From assembly GCF_001298105.1 (NCBI RefSeq), contig NZ_LGJH01000120.1, positions 1 through 44,561 on the forward strand: a stretch of DNA of 44,561 nt. The letters run 5' to 3'. Below are positions 8,198-16,779 of this stretch, piece by piece. The stretch is from Novosphingobium sp. ST904. Its GTDB lineage: Bacteria; Pseudomonadota; Alphaproteobacteria; Sphingomonadales; Sphingomonadaceae. The notes beneath the pieces were generated by a model. That model was given only the letters and a program-made list of their open reading frames with translations, ran no database searches and was not told the DNA's origin. Position 1 is the first letter of the stretch, and each line of letters begins with the position of its first letter. Made by a program: the position numbers and the translations under genes.

Positions 8198-8296
8198 GGC
8201 CGGACGCCTGTCAGGGTCCGGTGGACCAGGAGGGCACCGGCTCTTTGGGTTCCGGTGCATCTCAAGTCTGAATTGCTTCATCAGGAGGATTTGGAA
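8198..8296 (+). promoter_or_regulatory. ROSE-type RNA thermometer in the hsp20 leader
   Basis: The leader can form two upstream hairpins (CCGGAC with GTCCGG around 8201-8221, and GCACCGG with CCGGTGC around 8235-8258) and a final one at 8267-8295. In the final stem AATTGCTT (8271-8278) faces AGGATT of the ribosome site (8286-8291), with a G-G mismatch and one bulged C, closed by a C-G pair over an ATCA loop. TTGCT opposite the Shine-Dalgarno is the hallmark of ROSE elements, which block translation at low temperature. The family is known from alpha- and gammaproteobacterial small heat-shock genes. Folding was done by eye only. Confidence 0.7.
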
Positions 8297-8772
8297 ATGA
8301 GAACGAACTTTGATTTTGCTCCGTATCGCCGGTCGACGGTGGGCTTCGATCGCTTATTCGATCTTCTGGAAACCGGATCTCGTGCGGACACGCCCGACAG
8401 CTATCCGCCGTTCGACATCCTGCGAGATGGGGAAGACAGCTATCGAATTTCCATCGCGCTGGCAGGCTTCCGTCCCGATGATATCGAAATCGTCGCGCAG
8501 CAGAACTCGCTGATCGTTTCGGCAACCGCAACGTGGACGAGGCAGAAGGCACATATCTCCATCGGGGCATTGCAACGCGCTCATTCGAACGCCGCTTCCA
8601 GCTGGCCGATTTTATCGAAGCTGGCAACGCGACCTTCAAAAACGGTCTGCTGACCATCGAACTTAGGCACGTGTTACCCGAGGCGATGAAGCCGCGGCGC
8701 ATCCAGATCGGCGGCCACGCTGATAACGATCGGATCGAAGGGCCCGGCGACAGAGCACGGGACGCCGCCTGA
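8297..8772 (+). pseudogene. Hsp20/alpha-crystallin small heat-shock protein (one frameshift)
   Basis: An ATP-independent holdase that binds unfolding proteins in the cytoplasm. From the ATG at 8297 (strong AGGAGG before it) the frame reads through YPPFDILRDGEDSYRIS and FRPDDIEIVAQQNSLIVS, the start of the alpha-crystallin domain. Near 8521 the frame is lost and continues one frame over as NVDEAEGTYLHRGIATRSF, then FERRFQLADFIEAGNATF and NGLLTIEL, the family's conserved C-terminal half. Adding one G to the GG at 8521 restores the expected IVSGNRNVDEAEG, giving a protein of about 158 residues, normal for the family. Regulation: RpoH promoter plus ROSE leader. It is probably functional in the real genome. 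Confidence 0.85.
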
Positions 8773-8781
8773 CCTTACTCC

Positions 8782-8818
8782 GGCCTGCCAGCGCTGTCCC
8801 TTCGGGAACTGGCAGGCC
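8782..8818 (+). terminator. Hairpin terminator after hsp20
   Basis: GGCCTGCCAG (8782-8791) pairs perfectly with CTGGCAGGCC (8809-8818), with a small inner TCCC-TTC-GGGA hairpin in the loop. It begins 10 bases after the hsp20 stop. Only a weak T-tract follows. Confidence 0.65.
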
Positions 8819-9189
8819 ACCTTCCTAGGCATCGATATCTGATAGCTTAGTGGTTTGAACCATGCGGACCGAGTCCGCTTGGAACCGCACTGGGGATCCT
8901 GAGTTCGAAATCGACTAGCTCGCCACGAAGATCGCTGAGAAACGCCAATGCAACCCTTTCCCTCTTCACCCTCGAATGAACGCCCCCGTCGAATTGAGCT
9001 GGACCGGTACCGGGCAATGTCAGCTGCGTGGGAGGCCCATCGCGCAATGATCAAGCGTGTGTGTGGGGGCTCGCGGTTAGTACGGTCGGACCCGTATCGG
9101 CTCGATAGCCGGTAATTTCCCGTATCCGCGCGCGCAACGGAACGAGAACAAGAACTGGGGTTTGTTCCAGACATACGAAGGAGAGCGTA
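8819..9189. other. Intergenic region upstream of ku
   Basis: No supported gene. GGAAC at 9139-9143 is followed after 15 bases by GGTT (9159-9162), a weak EcfG-like match with a spacer one base short, placed 28 bases before the ku start. Another GGAAC-N16-AGTT match near 8880 has no gene close behind it. Confidence 0.4.
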
Positions 9190-10110
9190 ATGGCTGCACG
9201 TCCCTATTGGAAAGGCCAGATCCGCCTGGCGCTCGTTTCGATCCCCGTCGAAATCTATTCGGCAACCAAAAGCGGTGCGACGATCGCCTTCAATCAGATT
9301 CATGAACCGTCCGGCCAGCGCATCAAATATGAAAAGGTCGTGCCAGGGATCGGGCCGGTTGACGTCGACGAGATTGTCAAAGGCTTCGAATATGCCAAAG
9401 GCGAATATGTGCTCCTTGATGAAAAGGAAATCGAGGGGGTCAAGCTCGAGAGCAAGAAGACGCTTGAGTTAACGCAGTTCGTCGACGCTCACGATGTCGA
9501 CATGATCTATTTCGAAAAGCCCTATTACGTAGTGCCGGCTGACGATCTGGCCGAAGAGGCGTTCATCGTGCTGCGTGAAGCGCTGAGACGCACCCGCAAG
9601 ATCGGGCTCGGGCAACTTGCAATGCGCGGCCGCGAATACGTCGTCAGTATCAAGGCTTGCGGCCGCGGGATGGTCATGGAAACGCTGCGCTACGCCGACG
9701 AGGTCAACAAGGCGACAAGCTACTTCCGAGAAATTGGGGACGCCGATCCTGACGAGGAGCTGCTCGATCTTGCGACAACGTTGATCGACAAAAAGACCGG
9801 CAAGTTCGATGCAAGCGATTTCCACGACCGCTATGCCGATGCGCTGAAGGAGCTGATCGAACGCAAGAAAAAGGGCAAGACGCTCAATATTGATGCGGAC
9901 GACAAAGGCGCTGATCCGCGTGGTTCGAACGTTGTCGATCTGATGGCGGCACTCAAGAGTTCTCTGGGAGGGTCCGCTTCGTCCAAGCCAGCGGCCAAGA
10001 AACCGGCGTCTAAGACTGAACAACAGGCCGGAAAAACGGCCAAACCGGCAGCCAAAAAGACCGTCGCAAAACCCCCGGCGAAGTCACCGCCCCGCAAGCG
10101 AGCTTCATGA
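9190..10110 (+). CDS. ku: Ku protein of non-homologous end joining
   Basis: Ku forms a homodimeric ring that binds DNA ends and recruits LigD to double-strand breaks. The 306-residue protein carries the core beta-barrel/bridge from residue 1 to about 260: WKGQIRLALVSIPVEIYSAT, FNQIHEPSGQRIKYEKVV, YVLLDEKEIEGVKLES and the long helical arm with FHDRYADALKELIERKKKG. The C-terminal 45 residues are Lys/Ala/Pro-rich (KPAAKKPASK and similar), a basic tail typical of alphaproteobacterial Ku that adds DNA binding. The ATG at 9190 has AAGGAGAG upstream. A small gene overlaps its stop, and ligD lies 1.6 kb downstream. Confidence 0.95.
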   Translation: MAARPYWKGQIRLALVSIPVEIYSATKSGATIAFNQIHEPSGQRIKYEKVVPGIGPVDVDEIVKGFEYAKGEYVLLDEKEIEGVKLESKKTLELTQFVDAHDVDMIYFEKPYYVVPADDLAEEAFIVLREALRRTRKIGLGQLAMRGREYVVSIKACGRGMVMETLRYADEVNKATSYFREIGDADPDEELLDLATTLIDKKTGKFDASDFHDRYADALKELIERKKKGKTLNIDADDKGADPRGSNVVDLMAALKSSLGGSASSKPAAKKPASKTEQQAGKTAKPAAKKTVAKPPAKSPPRKRAS

Positions 10111-10370
10111 TGGGTGAACGCGAAAGCACTGCAAACTCGTTGCTCGCTGATGATGACGCCGTTTTTGCTGAAGGCGCCATAACCTTGTGGGCCAACCTGC
10201 TCACCCTGATCGGCATGCATCTGCAAGAGACCGGCACCTCGCGTCAGGAGGTGCTCGACATGCTCACCATGCTTCATGAAACCAATGAGGAGACGGTCCG
10301 CTCGCCCCGCGCCCGGGCGGTCGCCTCGCGCCATCTAATGTCAGTCTACCGTGCGCTCGGCGAAGCCTGA
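10107..10370 (+). CDS. Small helical protein downstream of ku, unknown function
   Basis: An 87-residue protein whose ATG overlaps the ku stop (ATGA, 10107-10110), so it is translated with ku. It begins MMGERESTANSLL, is acidic in its first third, then has a helical middle (ITLWANLLTLIGMHLQ) and an Arg/Ala-rich end. No domain recognised. Coupling to ku suggests an NHEJ accessory role, but that is only an inference from position. Confidence 0.6.
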   Translation: MMGERESTANSLLADDDAVFAEGAITLWANLLTLIGMHLQETGTSRQEVLDMLTMLHETNEETVRSPRARAVASRHLMSVYRALGEA

Positions 10371-10374
10371 CCGG

Positions 10375-10617
10375 TCAGGCATCGGGACCGAAGCGGCGGC
10401 GCTCCGGATCGCGGCGGCACCGGAAGTGGTGCCTGACACGGCCGCTGAAGAAAGTCCCGGCGGAAGAAGCCTGGCAGAAGGCTTCGAAAATGGCGGCTGG
10501 CACGTCTTCGTAGAGGTACTTGCCCGTCTGGCGAAACGAGACCCACAGCGTCCCCCCCTCGTCATCGTAGCTGATCCGATCTATCATCGAGGAATGGTTG
10601 AACCGGTGTGCACGCAT
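10375..10617 (-). CDS. KTSC-domain protein
   Basis: An 80-residue protein on the strand opposite to ku/ligD. The KTSC domain (named from the C-terminus of a lysyl-tRNA synthetase) is seen in SSMIDRISYDDEGGTLWVSF, followed by GKYLYEDVPAAIFEAF and SSAGTFFSGRVRHHF. The chosen ATG at 10617 includes the family's usual N-terminal Ser-Ser stretch; an internal ATG at 10587 would drop it. KTSC domains are thought to bind nucleic acid, but a firm function is lacking. Its place between ku and ligD suggests a link to DNA repair. Confidence 0.7.
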   Translation of the reverse strand: MRAHRFNHSSMIDRISYDDEGGTLWVSFRQTGKYLYEDVPAAIFEAFCQASSAGTFFSGRVRHHFRCRRDPERRRFGPDA

Positions 10618-10750
10618 ATCCTGTGGAGCGCGGATTTGCAGTGTGTGTTCCCCCGACCACGCCGAGGCGAATTTGCAGGGGGTCAAAGCGAATGTATCGT
10701 GCTGGAACGATCTCCCGTTCGCGGCTTGCTCAACCTGAACGCAGCTTGAC

Positions 10751-11653
10751 GTGGCGGAGGTGAGCGATGAACAGCTGCGCGAAATGGCCCAGCATCGCGG
10801 CCTTAAACTCGTCAAGTCACGCAGACGCAAACCTGGCACCGGTGACTTCGGCAAATTCGGATTGAGCGACGCGGCCGGAAACTCTCTTTTCGGTATTGCC
10901 GAAGGGGGGCTGACGGCCAGCGCGGAAGATATCCAGCACTATCTGCGGACCAGTGAACTGGGCACATGGAAGCAATCGGCGGACACCACGCCGGATCGCT
11001 CCTCTTCTCCGAAAACGCCTCGCACCGAGGCGAATGATGAGGAAACCCCGGGGCCGCGGCGCGCAAGGAAACGGGCATCTGGCAAGCAGTTCGTAACTCC
11101 TGTCCCGGCAAAGTCAGCGGCGCGTCAGCCGAAGGCCGAGCAGGTGACGCGGTCAACAGCCCAGCTGCGGATCGTTCCTAAACACGAACCAAAACTCAAG
11201 CCGAAGCCCGAACCAAAGCCCGAGCCGGTCCTAAGGATGCGCGCAGCAACCCCGGCCGATAGCGACGCGCTCTTTGGCCTGTTCAACCAGCTTGGCGACA
11301 CGTCGGTCGATCGAAAGGATGTAGCTGGAAATCTGGACAAAGCGCGCAGGGCAAAGGCTGGAACCCTGGTCGCCGAGCTCGACGAAATCGTCGGCTGCTG
11401 CGGCTGGGCACTCATACCTACCCCCCATCGCGGAACGCTGGGCAGGCTCACCGTGCTGGTCGTTGACAAGCGATTCCGGCGACGCGGGATCGCGACGCAA
11501 ATGTTGGCCGCGGCGCAGAAGGCATTGGAGAGGTCCGGTTGCCATCAGCTTGAAGTGATGAGCGACATCACGGTCAATAACAGCCACAATTTCTTTCGGT
11601 CGTTGGACTTCGAGCAGACCAGCTACCGCTTCGTCCGGGCCATCGGCGGATAA
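10751..11653 (+). CDS. GNAT family N-acetyltransferase with extra N-terminal domain
   Basis: A 300-residue three-part protein. Residues 1-75 form a small basic domain (EQLREMAQHRGLKLVKSRRR, then KFGLSDAAGNSLFGI) that I have seen alone in alphaproteobacteria but cannot name. Residues 75-160 are a disordered linker ending in repeated KPKPEP units. Residues 162-300 are a GNAT fold: LRMRAATPADSDALF, a LTVLVVDKRFRRRGIATQML acetyl-CoA loop (R-x-x-G-I/A pattern as RRRGIAT), and NNSHNFFRSLDFEQTSYRF at the end. The start is GTG at 10751. It sits between the NHEJ genes and may acetylate a DNA-bound partner; this is inference. Confidence 0.8.
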   Translation: MAEVSDEQLREMAQHRGLKLVKSRRRKPGTGDFGKFGLSDAAGNSLFGIAEGGLTASAEDIQHYLRTSELGTWKQSADTTPDRSSSPKTPRTEANDEETPGPRRARKRASGKQFVTPVPAKSAARQPKAEQVTRSTAQLRIVPKHEPKLKPKPEPKPEPVLRMRAATPADSDALFGLFNQLGDTSVDRKDVAGNLDKARRAKAGTLVAELDEIVGCCGWALIPTPHRGTLGRLTVLVVDKRFRRRGIATQMLAAAQKALERSGCHQLEVMSDITVNNSHNFFRSLDFEQTSYRFVRAIGG

Positions 11654-11712
11654 TTCGCTCTGGAACGAGTCCGGTCCCTTGGGATTTGCAATGAATATCG
11701 ATCGGGACAGCC

Positions 11713-14210
11713 ATGGCACGAGCTGCAAAAGCAAACCCTACTTCGGCGCAGGAGCGGCTCGCCAAATATCGCGAGAAACGCGATTTTGCGCGCACCGCCG
11801 AACCATCGGGCGCAACCGAGCCGACGACCGGAAACGGATTTGTCGTGCAAAAGCATGCGGCATCGCGGCTTCACTACGACTTTCGACTTGAACTTGACGG
11901 CACGCTGGTCAGTTGGGCCGTGACCCGCGGACCGAGCATCAACCCGGACGACAAGCGTCTTGCGGTCCGCACCGAAGACCACCCGCTCGATTATGCCCGT
12001 TTCGAAGGCACGATCCCCAAAGGCGAATATGGCGGCGGGACCGTTATGCTTTGGGACAATGGCACCTGGGAATCGATTCCTGGCAAGAATCCAGGCGAAA
12101 CCCTGCCAGAAGGACACCTCCACTTTATCCTGCATGGACGGCGGATGCAGGTGAATGGATACTCTTTCGCCTAAAACCCCGCGGCAGGGAAAAAGGCGAG
12201 AATTGGATATTGCGTAAAGTACAGGACGCGTTTGCCGGTGGTTCGGACGACCTGATCGCCACCCACCTGACAAGCGTCGATACAGGGCGCACGATGGAGG
12301 AAATCACCGCCGGCAAAGCGGTCGCCAAGCGCAAGACGCGTACCGCCGCCACCAAACCGATCCGGACCGCGCCGGCCCGTCGAAAAAGGGCCGGCATGAT
12401 CCCCCCGTTCCAGCCGGTGCAGTTGGCCACGCTGGTGGATCATGTTCCAGTTGGCGACCGGTGGCTGCACGAGCTCAAATACGACGGTTACCGTACGCTC
12501 CTGGCGATCGGCGGCGGCGAGGGCCGCGCCTATACGCGCTCCGGACTCGACTGGTCGGACCGCTTCGCAGGGCTGATCGCCGAGGCCGTGAAACTCGATG
12601 CGGGCAGTGCCCTGATCGACGGGGAGGCGGTTGTCACTCTTCCAGATGGCCGTACCAGCTTTCAGGCCCTTCAGGCGGCGCTCAAGGGCCAACCCGGTGC
12701 AATCAATTACTTCGCGTTCGATATTCTCGAACTCGATGGCGAGGACCTGACGCAGCTGCCGCTTACCGTGCGGAAGGAAAAGCTGGCCGCGCTGATTGGG
12801 GGCGGCCAAAGTCGCATTCGGTACTCGGACCACATCGTCGGCAATGGCGAGAACCTTCTCACCAGCTTCTGCGACGCTGGCTTGGAAGGCGTCATATCGA
12901 AGCGGGCGGATGCGCGCTACTTTGGTTCGCGCAGCGGCAGTTGGGTCAAGACCAAGTGCATCCGCCGCCAGGAATTCGTCATCGTAGGCTGGACCCCGTC
13001 GGACAAGCAGCGTGGATTTCGCTCTCTCCTGCTCGGCGTCAACGAGAACGGCAAGCTGCGCTATGCGGGAAAGGCCGGTACCGGCTTCACTGGCGACGAG
13101 ATCGAGCGGCTGATGGAGCTCATGGCGCCGCTCCAGCGGCAGCAGCCGACTGTAGATGCGCCGCGAGCAGCGGTTCGCGGCGCCCACTGGATTGCACCGA
13201 AGCTTGTCGCCGAAATCGCCTATATCGAGTTCACCGATGAAGGCGTGCTGCGCCACCCGAGTTATCTGGGACTGCGCGAGGACAAAAAGCCCGAAGCTAT
13301 CGTTCTCGAGACCGCGGCACCTGTGGCGGTGGTCACGGCGCCCGCCGCCGCCAGTGTGCGTATCAGCAACCGCGAACGAGTGATTTTCCCCGAGGGCAAA
13401 CTGACCAAGGGCCAACTGGCGGATTATTACGCGACAGTCGCGCCGATTATGCTCCCATGGGCAGGCAGCCGGCCGATCAGCCTGGTGCGCTGTCCGCAGG
13501 GCCGCGGCAAGAAATGCTTCTTCCAAAAACACGATGCCGGCAGCTTCGGCACCGACGTCAAGCAGATCGGCATCCGTGAAAAGGACGGGCATGACGAGCC
13601 CTACCTTTTCGTCGACGCTCCCACCGGCCTGCTCACCTGCGTTCAGATGGGCACAATCGAGTTTCATGGATGGGGTGCGCGGATCGAAGATGTCGAAAAG
13701 GCCGACAGGCTGGTATTCGATCTCGATCCCGACGAAGGCCTCGACTTCAAGGACGTCGTGTCTGCGGCATTTCACCTTCAGGACCTGCTCGCCCAGATGG
13801 GCCTCGCTACCTTTCCAATGGTCACAGGCGGTAAGGGAGTTCACGTCATCGCGCCGCTTACCCCTTCTGCGGTATGGCCTCTGGTGAAAGACTTTGCGCA
13901 CCGCTTTGCCTTGGCCCTGGCGCAGTCAGAGCCTGATCGGTTCACCGCCGCCCTCGCGAAAGCCAAGCGCACCGGACGCATATTCATCGACTATCTGCGC
14001 AACCAGCGCGGCGCGACGGCGGTCATGCCTTACAGCGCCCGCAGCCGGGAATTTGCGCCAATCGCGGTGCCGGTTACCTGGGAGGAGCTTCGCGATCTCG
14101 ACAAACCCTCGCACTGGCATATCGGCGACAGCGCCGAGATGGTGAAGCGGGCCACGTCGAAGAATCTGGCCCATTGGGGCCGCGCGGACCAGGTTCTGCC
14201 GGACATTTGA
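11713..14210 (+). pseudogene. ligD: ATP-dependent DNA ligase D (one frameshift)
   Basis: LigD trims, fills and seals broken ends with Ku. Domain order is phosphoesterase, ligase, polymerase. The phosphoesterase (to about residue 155) has FVVQKHAASRLHYDFRLELD and GTIPKGEYGGGTV. The ligase has the nucleotidyl Lys in ELKYDGYR, then LIDGEAVV and EGVISKRAD. The polymerase has RVIFPEGKLTKGQL, the metal-binding FDLDPDEG, and TGGKGVHVIAPL. At 12150-12152 the frame breaks: adding one G to the GG in atgcaggtgaatgg restores GRRMQGEWILFRLKPRG and joins both halves into about 832 residues, normal length. Without it translation stops at 12174 and yields only the phosphoesterase. The gene is otherwise intact, so a sequence error is likely. 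Confidence 0.9.
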
Positions 14211-14330
14211 AAAGGTCAGGGACGGAGAACGACCACTCGGCGCACGCCGGTCCTGCCCCACCCACCACGCCGGGACACTGTCACTATGATTTACGCGCTC
14301 CGGTGATCCAGGTGACCGTAATAGGCGTCT

Positions 14331-14579
14331 TCAATCGTCACGATCACCAAGTGTGTCGTCAGGGTCCTCGACGTCCTCGTCAGGATCATCGTGAAGCAAT
14401 GGATCGAGATCAAGTTCCGCGATAACTTCAAGCTTGCCGGCAGCTACGATGATCTCGTCCCCGTCCTCAAGCTCGACGATAGTCGTGTCAGATTCCTTGC
14501 CGACCTTGACGCCTACCACGTCGTCGCCGTCGATCTCGATTTCATCGCCGTCCGGTGTTTCAAATGTCGATACAGTCAT
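14331..14579 (-). CDS. Small acidic protein, unknown function
   Basis: An 82-residue protein, very acidic (D and E about a third). It starts MTVSTFETPDGDEIEIDGDD and goes on with valine-rich beta-like stretches (VGVKVGKESDTTIVELEDGD) before an all-acidic tail of DPDEDVEDPDD type. AAGGAG lies 11 bases before the start. An EcfG-like promoter lies 33 bases upstream. It could bind divalent cations through its acidic tail; this is a guess. Confidence 0.6.
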   Translation of the reverse strand: MTVSTFETPDGDEIEIDGDDVVGVKVGKESDTTIVELEDGDEIIVAAGKLEVIAELDLDPLLHDDPDEDVEDPDDTLGDRDD

Positions 14580-14611
14580 GTTCGTTGGCGCTCCTTGGAT
14601 TTCGCGTCTCG

Positions 14612-14636
14612 AACCCAATATCTCGGTCCTAGTTCC
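14612..14636 (-). promoter_or_regulatory. Candidate EcfG (general stress sigma) promoter
   Basis: On the minus strand GGAAC (plus 14632-14636), 16-base spacer, GGTT (plus 14612-14615). It is correctly placed for the small acidic gene starting at 14579. Confidence 0.5.
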
Positions 14637-15085
14637 CAAGCTTCTAGCGGGACGAACACGAGGCGCCCCGTCGGCTGGCGTAGCTTGCCCCTGTGTCGAA
14701 GGTATCGGTGAAACCTGAGTTGCTAGCACGCACGTGGCACTTGATCGTCGAGGACAACCTTATCGCCACTTTTGGCACCTAAGATATCGTCAACCGGTTC
14801 GGCGGCGCAATGGAAATAGCGCAGATACCCGAGGCCGCCCACGACTGGCCCAACAAGGGTGCCCGATTTCGCCCCCCCTCAAAATCAACCTTGGCAATCA
14901 AGACAGCATCGGCGATCGGCGATCGGACGCCGGCGGGGCGTTCTTCTTCTCCACGGCTGCCGCAACAGGCGCTTCTGCCGGCGAGTAGCGACGGCGCCTC
15001 ACAGTTGACCGGAACTGAAAGGCATCTCGTGTGCTATATCTCCGTCAGGAGCTGCAGTGGCAGACGTAATATTTAGGAGACGATC
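14637..15085. other. Intergenic region, possible receiver-domain remnant
   Basis: No complete gene. Near 14718-14780 the plus strand reads PELLARTWHLIVEDNLIATF and then stops; LIVEDN is the usual start of a response-regulator receiver domain, so this may be a broken remnant. The rest shows nothing clear. Confidence 0.35.
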
Positions 15086-15265
15086 ATGAGCATCAAGGGT
15101 GAAGCCAAGGAAGCAGCCGGATTCGTCAAGGAAGAATTGAACGAACACGGCAAGTCTCCCGAAAGCCAGAAGAAGGCCCAGGAAGGCCGCGACCTTCGGA
15201 ACGAAGGCCGGGTCGAGGACGGCAAGCCGCCCAAGACCACCGAGCCGGGCACCGGCGCAAAGTAA
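15086..15265 (+). CDS. Small CsbD-like/general stress protein
   Basis: A 59-residue, Lys/Glu-rich protein beginning MSIKGEAKEAAGFVKEEL, missed by length cut-offs. AGGAGA lies 7 bases before the ATG and a strong terminator follows 9 bases after the stop, so it is a complete one-gene unit. The GEAKEAAG start resembles CsbD-type stress proteins, but it is shorter and the match is weak. Its charged, hydrophobic-poor composition fits a disordered stress protein. No membrane segment. Confidence 0.7.
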   Translation: MSIKGEAKEAAGFVKEELNEHGKSPESQKKAQEGRDLRNEGRVEDGKPPKTTEPGTGAK

Positions 15266-15274
15266 ATCGAACCT

Positions 15275-15294
15275 ACCCCCGCTCCGGCGGGGGT
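15275..15294 (+). terminator. Intrinsic terminator
   Basis: A perfect 8-bp stem ACCCCCGC / GCGGGGGT with a TCCG loop, followed by ACTTATTTG. It sits right after the small CsbD-like gene. Confidence 0.75.
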
Positions 15295-15350
15295 ACTTAT
15301 TTGAGCGTACGCATTTTCGATTGCGCCCCCCATCGAACATTTGTTTGGAC

Positions 15351-16195
15351 TCAGGCGGCGTGCTCGGTGCGGGCGTGGGCGATTTCCTCATCGGTGGGAC
15401 GGCGGTGCACGCTCAATCTGTCCTGTTCCCACAATACCAGACCCAGCTTTTGGAACGCGGCAAGCCAGCCTTCCATCGGCCAGCGATCCCAGCGAACCCG
15501 GAAGACATTCGCGTTGCGCACGATATCGTCCAGGTGCTGCAATGGCGGCTCGAAGCTGTCGTGATGCTGGTGGAAGGCTCCCGGCCCTCCCATGAATAGC
15601 AGAGGCAGCCCTACCTCGCGCGCCCGGAACCCGAAATCGGTATCCTCGGCGCCGTAGCCGGTGAAGGCTTCGTCGAAACCGCCGAGGTCGAAGAAGCGTT
15701 CGCGGTGGATGCCGAAGACCAGCGACCAGAAAAGCCCGGCGTTCTCCACCTCTCGGATCCCTTGAGCGGGAAACCGACGCCCCGGGTGCCCTGACGAACG
15801 GCCCAGAAGCTCCGCCTCCTGCCAGTCCCCGCGCGCGTCCTCGGGCCGAGATACCTGACCTGCGCACAGATCAGCGCGTCGTTCGCGGCGAGCGCATCCG
15901 CCATCGCATCCACCAGGCCGCGCATCGGGATACAGTCTACATCGAGGAACAGCAGGTAGTCTCCGCTTGCAGCCCGGGCAGCGGCATTGCGCGCGGCAGC
16001 CAGTGGCAGCCCGCCCCCATCCAGCCGCACCACGCGCGCCGGAAAAGGCAGGTCGCCGATGGTGGCGGGCGGATCGCTCCCCATGTCGACAACGACGAGT
16101 TCGAACGGAGCGGCGGCGCTGCGCCGCAGTCCCTCGATCAGCTGCGCCAGATGGCCGGCACGGTTCTTGACGATCGTCAGCACGCTCAGTCTCAT
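15351..16195 (-). pseudogene. Family 2 glycosyltransferase with galactosyltransferase-like C-terminus (one frameshift)
   Basis: A GT-A fold enzyme that transfers a sugar from a nucleotide donor. The N-terminal half (from the ATG at 16195) reads LSVLTIVKNRAGHLAQLIEG, VVVDMGSDPP and YLLFLDVDCIP; DVD is the metal-binding motif. The C-terminal half, one frame over, has FDLGGFDEAFTGYGAEDTDF, the glycosyltransferase 7C-type acceptor motif. The frames meet at about 15838-15848: one extra base gives LGPEDARGDWQEAELLGRSS and joins them into about 281 residues. Its ATG overlaps the methyltransferase stop (ATGA), so it is the last gene of the seven-gene cluster. Confidence 0.8.
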
Positions 16196-16779
16196 GGCAG
16201 GCGGCGCCAGAGATCGAGCCGGTACTGCGCGGTACGCTCGGCTGTGACGACCGCGATCCTGCCGTTAAGGAAGCCGTTGAGCTTTTCGACCGCCTCGTCC
16301 CCGCCTTGCGGGTAATCGGTTTCGCCCGTCCAGTGAGCCAGCAGGATGTCGCCGCCGGTTTCCACCTGCGAGGCGATCCAGGTGGCGGCGCGCCCGATGT
16401 CGCGGTCGTCCCAGTAATAGACGACCTCGGACAACACCACGAGGTCGAACGCGCGCGACGGTGCCTGTTGTGGGAACACCATGTTGGCGAACGACACCTG
16501 GTCCAGCGGCGCGCACCGCGCCCGCGCCGCCTTCAGCGCGGTGGCGCTGACGTCGATTGCCAGCAAGGCGCCGCAATGGGGCGCGAGGCCGGCGGTGAGC
16601 ACGCCCTTCGCGCAGCCCACCTCGAACCCCTGCCGGTAGGCCCGTCCACGCAAAGCCTGCACCGTATGGGCGTACTTGCAGCGCTCATAGGCGCTGCTTT
16701 CGAGGTCCCAGGGATCTTCGGTGCCGCGAAACATGCTTTCGAAATAGTCGGCCGGGAGGCTGCCCGAGGGGCGGTTCAT
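16192..16779 (-). CDS. NodS-like class I SAM-dependent methyltransferase
   Basis: A 195-residue protein. The start at MNRPSGSLPADYFESMF is chosen because it overlaps the PIG-L stop (ATGA, 16776-16779); the long upstream open frame is the shadow of that gene. DPWDLESSAYERCKYAHTV is the typical N-terminal block of NodS-type methyltransferases, followed by the SAM-binding FEVGCAKGVLT (motif I), LLAIDVS (motif II) and FDLVVLSEVVYYW (motif IV). NodS methylates the free amino group of deacetylated chitooligosaccharides in rhizobia; here the acceptor is unknown. It follows a de-N-acetylase, as the pathway order would want. Confidence 0.8.
   Translation of the reverse strand: MNRPSGSLPADYFESMFRGTEDPWDLESSAYERCKYAHTVQALRGRAYRQGFEVGCAKGVLTAGLAPHCGALLAIDVSATALKAARARCAPLDQVSFANMVFPQQAPSRAFDLVVLSEVVYYWDDRDIGRAATWIASQVETGGDILLAHWTGETDYPQGGDEAVEKLNGFLNGRIAVVTAERTAQYRLDLWRRLP

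Noticed and set aside
12171..13901. 576-codon minus-strand ORF opposite ligD
   Set aside because: It is a shadow of the ligD reading frame; the opposite strand carries all ligase and polymerase motifs.
14718..14785. LIVEDN-containing open frame as a response regulator gene
   Set aside because: It stops within a few codons after LIVEDNLIATF; no receiver domain follows in any frame that I could see.
15040..15060. GGAAC near 15010 as an EcfG promoter for the CsbD-like gene
   Set aside because: No NGTT occurs 16-17 bases downstream.
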